Positions 38,408 through 44,424 of a DNA stretch of 44,424 nucleotides are shown here, piece after piece. This DNA comes from an uncultured Porphyromonadaceae bacterium (lineage in GTDB: Bacteria > Bacteroidota > Bacteroidia > Bacteroidales > Muribaculaceae), in assembly GCA_900550395.1 (NCBI GenBank), contig URSD01000020.1:1-44424 (forward strand). Direction: 5' to 3'. The notes under the pieces were generated by a model that was not told where the DNA came from, searched no databases, and worked only from the letters and a program-made list of their open reading frames with translations. Within the stretch, counting starts at the first letter, position 1, and every line of letters begins with the position of its first letter. Position numbers and translations under genes: made by a program.

Positions 38408-39481
38408 ATGGCACACACTGGAATATTAACTGCGTCTGTCCTCTGCGCCGTGGCGATAACCGCGAGTGCACAGGCTGACGGCACCGCCGGTACGGACACA
38501 GGATTCGCACCGGAGGAAAAATTGATTCTGACTCAGGAATGGGACAAGACATTTCCAAAAAGCGAAAAGGTGAATCACCGGAAAGTGACATTCACCAACC
38601 GCTATGGCATCACGCTTGCCGCGGATGTGTACAGTCCAAAAGGGGTTGGCGGTAAACTCCAGGCAATCGCCGTAAGCGGTCCTTTCGGAGCCGTGAAAGA
38701 ACAGTCAAGCGGTCTTTATGCCCAGCAGCTTGCCGAGCATGGATTTCTCACCGTCGCATTCGACCCGTCATTTACAGGAGAAAGCGGCGGACATCCCCGC
38801 AATGTGGCCTCTCCGGACATCAACACCGAGGATTTCTCCGCAGCTGTGGATTATCTGTCCAATCGCCCTGACGTCGACCCGGAGAAAATAGGAATAATCG
38901 GCATCTGCGGCTGGGGAGGCTTCGCAATCAATGCGGCAGCCAATGACCCGCGGATAAAGGCCACGCTTGCATCCACCATGTATGACATAAGCCGCTGCAC
39001 GGCAAACGGCTATTTCGATGCAGCTGATAATGCCGACGCACGCCACAAAATGCGTCAGCAACTCAACTCCCGGCGCACGGAAGATTATCGCGCCCGCACA
39101 TACTCACGCACCGTGATGAATCCGGAGCCGGCCGATGGCGCACCGCAGTTCATGAAAGACTATTATGACTACTATAAAACCAAACGGGGCTATCATCCAC
39201 GTTCCATCAATTCGGGCTTAGGATGGAACCTGACCTCCGGCCTTGCATTCCTCAATGCGCCAATTCTTGCCTATGCCGACGAAATACGGAGTGCCGTGCT
39301 GCTCATTCATGGCGAGAACGCCCACTCCCGTTATTTCAGCGAGGATACTTTCAAGAAGCTGAAAGGCGACAATAAGGAGCTGATAATTATCCCGGGAGCT
39401 GTCCACACAGACCTTTACGACAGGATCGACATTATTCCCTTTGACAAAATTGAGCAGTTCTTCAGACAAAATCTGAAATAA
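38408..39481 (+). CDS. Exported alpha/beta hydrolase (YcjY-like, Cys nucleophile)
   Basis: A 357-residue hydrolase with a signal peptide ending near AITASAQA. The core (VTFTNRYGITLAADVYSPKG) resembles YcjY/dienelactone-hydrolase-like proteins. The nucleophile elbow is IIGICGWGGFAI, so the nucleophile is Cys rather than Ser, as in that group. The late His is in GAVHTDLYD, and VLLIHGENAHS probably bears the acid. The substrate is unknown. It is the second gene after the cyclophilin-like gene, a pairing also typical of small AraC-linked cassettes. It ends 8 bases from the convergent folB stop. Confidence 0.85.
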   Translation: MAHTGILTASVLCAVAITASAQADGTAGTDTGFAPEEKLILTQEWDKTFPKSEKVNHRKVTFTNRYGITLAADVYSPKGVGGKLQAIAVSGPFGAVKEQSSGLYAQQLAEHGFLTVAFDPSFTGESGGHPRNVASPDINTEDFSAAVDYLSNRPDVDPEKIGIIGICGWGGFAINAAANDPRIKATLASTMYDISRCTANGYFDAADNADARHKMRQQLNSRRTEDYRARTYSRTVMNPEPADGAPQFMKDYYDYYKTKRGYHPRSINSGLGWNLTSGLAFLNAPILAYADEIRSAVLLIHGENAHSRYFSEDTFKKLKGDNKELIIIPGAVHTDLYDRIDIIPFDKIEQFFRQNLK

Positions 39482-39489
39482 ATGGCTTA

Positions 39490-39852
39490 TTAGCCCCACT
39501 CGAGGATGAAAGCGCAGGCGTCAAGCTGTGCGCTCACGGGAGGGCACAGCTTGGCGAGGCGTATGCGTCCGGCGCTGATGGCCGGCATCTCGCTGCACAG
39601 GGCGTCGCGCAGACGCGCGACGGCATGCTCCAGCAGGCGCGACGGCGTAGCCATCACATCGCGGGCTATCTCTATGACGCGGGCATAGTTCAGCGCGCTG
39701 TCCACCGAATCAGTCCGCATAGCCTCTGACGCGTCGTAGCGGAGGCTGATGTCGAGGCGGAAATCATTGCCGGCGATGCGTTCCACGTCGGCCACGCCAT
39801 GACGCGCACGAAGCATCAGCCCCTCTATCTCGACGGTGTAACGCTCTGCCAT
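39490..39852 (-). CDS. folB: Dihydroneopterin aldolase
   Basis: A 120-residue enzyme that converts dihydroneopterin to 6-hydroxymethyl-dihydropterin in folate synthesis. The opening VEIEGLMLRARHGVADVERIAGNDFRLDI matches the FolB fold, with the substrate-binding Glu in that segment and DSVDSALNYARVIEIARDVM as the conserved helix. The catalytic Lys is in IRLAKLCPPV. The ATG at 39852 shares one base with the rnr stop (TGATG); an in-frame GTG at 39855 is less likely. It is the last gene after rnr. Confidence 0.92.
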   Translation of the reverse strand: MAERYTVEIEGLMLRARHGVADVERIAGNDFRLDISLRYDASEAMRTDSVDSALNYARVIEIARDVMATPSRLLEHAVARLRDALCSEMPAISAGRIRLAKLCPPVSAQLDACAFILEWG

Positions 39853-42104
39853 CACTTACGGCGCCCGCCGCGCTGCTTCTTAACGGTTCGGGAACCCTTG
39901 CCCGCGGGCTTATGCTCCTTGGCTTCTCCGCCGCGACGGCGCGTCGTCTCGCAGAGCAGGCGGTCGTTCTCGTCCACAACGGCGAAGTCGAGCTGCTTGC
40001 GCTGGAGGTCGCAGCGTGCCACCTTTACGCGTATCGGGTCGCCGAGGCGGTAGCGCATGCCGTTGCGGCGTCCCACAAGGCTGTAGTTCTTCTCGTCGAA
40101 GTCGTAGAAGTCATCAGCAAGGTCGCGCACGGGCACGAGTCCCTCGCACTTGTTGTCGTCCAGCTCTACGTACAGGCCCCACTCGGTGACGCCGGAGATT
40201 ACGCCCGCGTAGCACTCTCCGAGGTGGTCCTGCATGAACTCCACCTGCTTGTACTTGATGGACGCGCGCTCGGCATTGGCGGCAAGCTGCTCCATATCGG
40301 ACGAATGTTTGCACTCCTCCTCGAGTTTCTGCACGTTGACGCTGCGCCCGCCGTCGAGGTAGCGCGCCAGCAGGCGGTGCACCATCATGTCAGGATAGCG
40401 GCGTATGGGCGACGTGAAGTGGGTGTAGTAGTCGAAGCCGAGGCCGTAGTGGCCTATGTTGACGGTCGTGTATATGGCCTTTGCCATGGAGCGTATCGCC
40501 AGAGTGCTGAGGAAGTTCTCCTCGCCTTTGCCCTTTACATCGGCAAGCATGCGGTTGATGCTCTTGTTTATCTCGCCGGCCGAGCCTTCGCTCCTGACCT
40601 TGTAGCCGAAGTTGCGGGCAAGCTTGGCGAAATCGGCCAGACGGTCGGGATCGGGATTGTCGTGGACGCGGTAGACGAATGCCTTGGCCTTGCGGCGCCC
40701 GTCGGGACGGCCTATGACGGTGGCGACGGTCTTGTTGGCAAGCAGCATGAACTCCTCGATTAGCTTGTTGGCGTCCTTCGATTCCTTGAAGTAGGCGCGT
40801 ACGGGATGGCCCTTCTCGTCGATTTCAAAACGCACCTCCACGCGGTCGAACTCCACCGAGCCGTTGGCATAGCGTTCCTTGCGCAGAATCTTCGCCAGCT
40901 CGTCGAGCTTGAGAATCTCCTTGGCATAGTCGCCGCGGCCGGTCTCTATCACTTCCTGTGCCTCCTCGTAGGCGAAGCGGCGGTCGCTGCGTATGACGGT
41001 GCGCGCTATGCGCGACGACAGCACGCGGGCCTGGTCGTCCATCTCGAAGATCACCGAGAAAGCCAGCTTATCCTCGTCGGGACGCAGCGAGCAGATGCCG
41101 TTGCACAGGTGCTCGGGAAGCATAGGCACGACGCGGTCCACGAGATACACGCTCGTGGCTCGCTCGCGGGCCTCGCGGTCTATGATGGTGTCGGGCGTGA
41201 CGTAGTGCGTCACATCGGCTATGTGTACGCCTATCTCCAGGTTGCCCCCCGGCAGACGGCGGATGCTCAGGGCGTCGTCGAAGTCCTTGGCGTCGCGCGG
41301 GTCGATGGTGAAGGTGGTGACGCCGCGCAAGTCCTCGCGTCGGGCCACCTCCTCGTCGGTGATTCCCGCATCTATCTTATCGGCGGCCTTCTCCACTGCC
41401 TCGGGATAGTGGTAAGGCAGACCGAATTCGGCCATGATGGCGTTGATTTCCGTGTCGTTGTCGCCGGCGGCGCCGAGCACGTCGATAACCTCGCCGAAGG
41501 GTATCTGCGAATCCTCGGGCCAGTCGGTAATGCGCACCACGGCTTTCTCGCCATTCTTGCCTCCGCGCAGTTTTGCGCGCGGAATGAGTATGTCGGTCGC
41601 CAGGAATTTGGAGTCGGTGACGAGTATGGAGTTGCGCTTGTCCACCCGCAGCGTGCCTATGAACGTCTGCGGCTTGCGCTCCAGAATCTCTACCACGCGG
41701 GCCTCCGGCTCGCGACCGCGCACACGGGCTGCGACGGTGACGCTCACGCGGTCGCCGTTGAGCGCATGCATGGAGTTGCGCTCGGCAATGAAGATGGGCT
41801 CTTCGTCCTCGTCGGTGATGACGCTGTTCTTGCCGTTGGCCCTGCGCACGAACGTGCCCGTAGCCACTACAGTGCGCTGCACGGGTTTGTAGCGGCCGGG
41901 CGACACCTCAAGCAGAACGCCGTCAAAGGCCAGTTCGGCCAGATACAGGGCTATGTCACGCTGCTGCGCGGGCGTGCGGGCGTCGATTGCGGCCGACACC
42001 TGCTTGTAGTTGAAAGTAGCGGCCGACGCCGTAGCCACATAGTTGTCTATGAGCTGACGAAGATTGCTCTCCTTATTTTTTTTCGTTGAACGTTTCATTC
42101 TCAT
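39852..42104 (-). CDS. rnr: Ribonuclease R
   Basis: A 750-residue processive 3'-5' exoribonuclease. An N-terminal winged-helix and two cold-shock-type domains are followed by the RNB catalytic domain, with metal-binding aspartates in TIDPRDAKDFDDALS and the downstream DRVVPMLPEHLCNGICSL segment. A C-terminal S1 domain (YAGVISGVTEWGLYVEL) binds RNA, and a basic tail ends GGRRK. It degrades structured RNA, including tmRNA-tagged messages. ATG at 42104 or 42098 are both possible. Its folB partner overlaps by one base. Confidence 0.95.
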   Translation of the reverse strand: MRMKRSTKKNKESNLRQLIDNYVATASAATFNYKQVSAAIDARTPAQQRDIALYLAELAFDGVLLEVSPGRYKPVQRTVVATGTFVRRANGKNSVITDEDEEPIFIAERNSMHALNGDRVSVTVAARVRGREPEARVVEILERKPQTFIGTLRVDKRNSILVTDSKFLATDILIPRAKLRGGKNGEKAVVRITDWPEDSQIPFGEVIDVLGAAGDNDTEINAIMAEFGLPYHYPEAVEKAADKIDAGITDEEVARREDLRGVTTFTIDPRDAKDFDDALSIRRLPGGNLEIGVHIADVTHYVTPDTIIDREARERATSVYLVDRVVPMLPEHLCNGICSLRPDEDKLAFSVIFEMDDQARVLSSRIARTVIRSDRRFAYEEAQEVIETGRGDYAKEILKLDELAKILRKERYANGSVEFDRVEVRFEIDEKGHPVRAYFKESKDANKLIEEFMLLANKTVATVIGRPDGRRKAKAFVYRVHDNPDPDRLADFAKLARNFGYKVRSEGSAGEINKSINRMLADVKGKGEENFLSTLAIRSMAKAIYTTVNIGHYGLGFDYYTHFTSPIRRYPDMMVHRLLARYLDGGRSVNVQKLEEECKHSSDMEQLAANAERASIKYKQVEFMQDHLGECYAGVISGVTEWGLYVELDDNKCEGLVPVRDLADDFYDFDEKNYSLVGRRNGMRYRLGDPIRVKVARCDLQRKQLDFAVVDENDRLLCETTRRRGGEAKEHKPAGKGSRTVKKQRGGRRK

Positions 42105-42162
42105 ATGATTTATCTGAAACTATAACACAGAAGTACCTCCATGCGTTCGCCGGTTAGCGGAA

Positions 42163-42188
42163 GCGCAGCCCCTGACCGGGGGCTGCGC
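42163..42188 (-). terminator. Hairpin after gyrB
   Basis: GCGCAGCCCC (42163-42172) pairs with GGGGCTGCGC (42179-42188), 10 bp with a 6-base loop, 16 bases after the gyrB stop. No T-run is seen on the minus strand, so read-through into rnr is possible. Confidence 0.6.
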
Positions 42189-42203
42189 CTTTGCTGATGA
42201 TGG

Positions 42204-44135
42204 TTATGCGTCGATGTTGGCGTAGTTGGCGTTGCTCTCGATGAAGTCGCGGCGCGGGCCCACGTCCTCGCCCATGAGCATCGAGAATATGCGGTCGGCT
42301 TCGGCGGCGTCCTTGATGTTGACCTGCTTGAGCATGCGGTGCTCGGGACTCATCGTGGTGTCGCGCAGCTCCTGGGCGCTCATCTCGCCGAGACCTTTGT
42401 AGCGCTGCACCGTAGTGCGGTCGCCGTTGCGCATGATGAACTGCTGCACCTGCTGGTCGGTCCAGCAGTATTCCTCCACCTTGCCGCGCTTGCACTTGTA
42501 CAGCGGGGGAGTGGCGAGATAGAGGTAGCCCTGCTCTATGACGGGGCGCATGCGGCGGAAGAAGAACGTCATCAGCAGCGTTGCTATATGGGCGCCGTCC
42601 ACATCGGCATCGGTCATGATTATGATCTTGTGGTAGGCAAGTTTGGAGAGGTTGGCCTCCTTGGGGTCGTCCTCCGTGCCTATGGTGACACGCAGCGCGC
42701 GGAACAGATTGGTGATTTCCTCGTTGTCGAAGATGCGGTGCTCCATCGCCTTCTCCACGTTCAGAATTTTGCCTCGCAGCGGCAGGATGGCCTGGAACGA
42801 ACGGTCGCGGCCCTGCTTGGCCGTGCCGCCTGCCGAGTCACCCTCGACGAGAAACAGCTCGCAGTCCTCGGCCGTACGGCTACTGCAGTCGGCCAGCTTG
42901 CCGGGCAGGCCGCCGCCGCTGAGGGGCGACTTGCGCAGCACGTTCTTGCGGGCGTTGATGGCGGCATGGCGCGCCTGGGCGGCCAGTATCACCTTCTCCA
43001 CGATGGTCTTGGCCTCGCGGGGATGCTCCTCAAGGTAGACGCCGAGAGCGTCGCTGACGGCTGCCGACACGGCACCGGCCACCTCGCTGTTGCCCAGCTT
43101 GGTCTTGGTCTGTCCCTCAAACTGCGGTTCCATCACCTTGACGGAAACCACGGCCGTAAGTCCCTCGCGGAAGTCATCGCCCGAGATCTCCACCTTCGCG
43201 TTCTTCAGCAGATTGTTGTCCTCGGCGTATTTCTTCAGCGTCGAGGTGAGGCCGCGCCGGAAGCCGGCGAGGTGAGTGCCGCCCTCGATGGTGTTGATAT
43301 TGTTGACGTAGGAATAGACGTTCTCGTTGAAAGTGGTATTGTAGGTCATGGCAACCTCCACGGGGATGCCCTGACGCTCGCAGCTCAGATGGATAACATC
43401 GTTGATCAGCGGTTCCTTGTTCGAGTCGATGTACTGCACGAACTCGTTCAGGCCCGTATCGCTGTGGAAGCTCTCATGGCGCGGATTGCCGTCCTCGTCA
43501 ATCGTGCGCATGTCGGTCAGCGTCAGCGTGATGCCTGCGTTCAGGAACGCAAGGTCGCGCAGGCGCTTTGCCAGTGTGTCGTAGTCGTACTCCGTCACGG
43601 TGAATATCGACGCATCGGGCTTGAAGGTGATGCAGGTGCCCGTGTGGTCGCTTTCACCGGTCACCATAAGTTCCGTCGTGGGCTTGCCGCAGCAGTATTC
43701 CTGCACGTAAGCCTTGCCGTTGCGGTGGACCTCGGCGCGCAGATAGGTCGACAGCGCGTTCACGCAGCTCACGCCCACGCCGTGCAGACCGCCCGACACC
43801 TTGTAGGAACCCTTGTCGAACTTACCGCCGGCGTGAAGCACCGTCAGCACCACCTCCAGAGCGCTCTTGTGCTCCTTCTCGTGCATGTCTACGGGGATAC
43901 CGCGGCCGTTGTCCACAACCGTTATGGAGTTGTCGGCGTTTATCGTGACGTCTATCTTGTCGGCAAAACCTGCCAGGGCCTCGTCTATGGAGTTATCCAC
44001 CACCTCGTACACCAGGTGGTGCAGACCCTTGGCCGAAATGTCGCCGATATACATGGCAGGACGCTTGCGCACAGCCTCCAGGCCCTCGAGCACCTGAATA
44101 TTACTGGCGCTATACTCTTCTTTTTCTTCAGCCAT
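42204..44135 (-). CDS. gyrB: DNA gyrase subunit B
   Basis: A 643-residue GHKL ATPase subunit of DNA gyrase. Motifs in order: the ATP-binding NSIDEALAGF and VVDNGRGIPVDMH, the GGLHGVGVSCVNALS lid, the transducer region, the TOPRIM box VEGDSAGGTAKQGRDR and metal-binding DADVDGAHI, and the C-terminal GyrB end ASANYANIDA-like. Together with GyrA it introduces negative supercoils. GyrB rather than ParE is favoured by the C-terminal tail and length. It has its own strong promoter and is divergent from tRNA-Pro. Confidence 0.96.
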   Translation of the reverse strand: MAEEKEEYSASNIQVLEGLEAVRKRPAMYIGDISAKGLHHLVYEVVDNSIDEALAGFADKIDVTINADNSITVVDNGRGIPVDMHEKEHKSALEVVLTVLHAGGKFDKGSYKVSGGLHGVGVSCVNALSTYLRAEVHRNGKAYVQEYCCGKPTTELMVTGESDHTGTCITFKPDASIFTVTEYDYDTLAKRLRDLAFLNAGITLTLTDMRTIDEDGNPRHESFHSDTGLNEFVQYIDSNKEPLINDVIHLSCERQGIPVEVAMTYNTTFNENVYSYVNNINTIEGGTHLAGFRRGLTSTLKKYAEDNNLLKNAKVEISGDDFREGLTAVVSVKVMEPQFEGQTKTKLGNSEVAGAVSAAVSDALGVYLEEHPREAKTIVEKVILAAQARHAAINARKNVLRKSPLSGGGLPGKLADCSSRTAEDCELFLVEGDSAGGTAKQGRDRSFQAILPLRGKILNVEKAMEHRIFDNEEITNLFRALRVTIGTEDDPKEANLSKLAYHKIIIMTDADVDGAHIATLLMTFFFRRMRPVIEQGYLYLATPPLYKCKRGKVEEYCWTDQQVQQFIMRNGDRTTVQRYKGLGEMSAQELRDTTMSPEHRMLKQVNIKDAAEADRIFSMLMGEDVGPRRDFIESNANYANIDA

Positions 44136-44178
44136 ATTTGCTATATGTGATTGTCTGTTTTATATCCGAAATTTCATA

Positions 44179-44210
44179 CAAAATTACAAAAAAACCGCCT
44201 ACCCGCCAAA
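44179..44210 (-). promoter_or_regulatory. Promoter of gyrB
   Basis: On the minus strand TTTG (44210-44207) and TAATTTTG (44186-44179) are 20 bases apart, a full match to the phylum consensus. The leader to the ATG at 44135 is about 40 bases. Confidence 0.88.
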
Positions 44211-44297
44211 TTTTGCATCCGTTTTCTCACGCGCGCGTATATTATTATGTATATCTCCGGCCCTATCGCATTTTTTGTAAAATTTCCTTTCAAAAAA

Positions 44298-44329
44298 TTT
44301 GGTGCATTCAAAAAAACTTCCTAACTTTG
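44298..44329 (+). promoter_or_regulatory. Promoter of tRNA-Pro
   Basis: TTTG at 44298-44301 and TAACTTTG at 44322-44329 are 20 bases apart. The start near 44333 lies 15 bases before the mature 5' end, the same geometry as for tRNA-Arg. Confidence 0.88.
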
Positions 44330-44347
44330 CATCGCTTTTGAGAAACA

Positions 44348-44421
44348 CGGGGTGTAGCTCAGTTGGTTAGAGTACGCGTCTGGGGGGCGTGAGGTCGCTA
44401 GTTCGAGTCTAGTCACCCCGA
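44348..44421 (+). tRNA. tRNA-Pro (anticodon GGG)
   Basis: A 74-base cloverleaf. The acceptor arm CGGGGTG pairs with CACCCCG, the D arm is GCTC/GAGT, the anticodon arm CGCGT/GCGTG encloses CTGGGGG with anticodon GGG, and the T arm GCTAG/CTAGT encloses TTCGAGT. The 5'-terminal C1 paired with G72 is the known proline identity feature. The discriminator is A and no CCA is encoded. The window ends 3 bases later. Confidence 0.96.
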
Positions 44422-44424
44422 CAA

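Noticed and set aside
42339..44150. Long plus-strand open frame opposite gyrB
   Set aside because: Antisense shadow of gyrB with no recognisable protein; it also runs into the gyrB leader.
1..44424. CRISPR array, prophage, insertion sequence or rRNA genes
   Set aside because: No regularly spaced repeats, phage structural genes, transposases or rRNA sequences were seen in the window.

Overview
The window reads as an ordinary chromosomal stretch of a Bacteroidota bacterium, most likely order Bacteroidales. The strongest evidence is the recurring promoter of this phylum, TTTG about 19-20 bases upstream of TAnnTTTG, found before gyrB, both tRNAs, the ABC operon, the CoA-transferase gene and several others. 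Weak use of Shine-Dalgarno sites, GxCGG-type lipoproteins, PKD/choice-of-anchor surface proteins and DUF2807 (GIN) proteins fit the same group. A gut Muribaculaceae-like genome is my guess from style, not a proven assignment. The coding DNA is GC-rich, apart from one AT-richer patch beside tRNA-Arg.

Layout. 1-558: gene-free, with weak repeats. 559-2220: AspT/YidE-type transporter. 2478-4800: an autoregulated-looking operon of a 32-residue membrane peptide, ABC ATPase, ABC permease, GntR (YtrA-like) repressor and a 37-residue membrane peptide, with an inverted repeat on the predicted start site. 4809-11237 (minus): a tightly overlapped operon miaB, dus, two DUF2807 proteins, a polysaccharide flippase and, after three palindromes, fmt. 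11347-12840: acetyl/succinyl-CoA transferase. 12920-14839 (minus): secreted PKD surface protein. 14941-17589 (minus): esterase, recF, DUF721 (DciA-like) and thioesterase, overlapping end to end. 17743-18922 (minus): xerC and hpf. 18999-25770 (minus): RND efflux pump (adaptor, pump, outer-membrane channel) followed by lpxA. 26006-26893: EamA permease. 26896-28206 (minus): outer-membrane porin-like protein with a long structured leader. 28454-30212 (minus): polyprenyl diphosphate synthase and tatD. 30279-35695 (plus): DUF4250, uvrD/pcrA, nspC, glycosyltransferase 2, radC. 35704-36006 (minus): trxA. 36125-36198: tRNA-Arg. 36222-39481: AT-richer cassette of acetyltransferase and AraC regulator (minus), cyclophilin-like protein and alpha/beta hydrolase (plus). 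39490-44135 (minus): folB, rnr, gyrB. 44348-44421: tRNA-Pro.

Most content is housekeeping: tRNA modification (miaB, dus), initiator formylation (fmt), replication and repair (recF, DUF721, uvrD, radC, gyrB, xerC), RNA decay (rnr), envelope (lpxA, flippase, efflux pump) and polyamine synthesis (nspC). No CRISPR array, phage, insertion sequence or rRNA was seen. The best candidates for something new are the two micro-membrane proteins bracketing the ABC/GntR operon, an RND pump with what looks like an extra two-helix insertion, the structured leader of the porin gene, the triple palindrome inside the fmt operon, and the small cassette beside tRNA-Arg.
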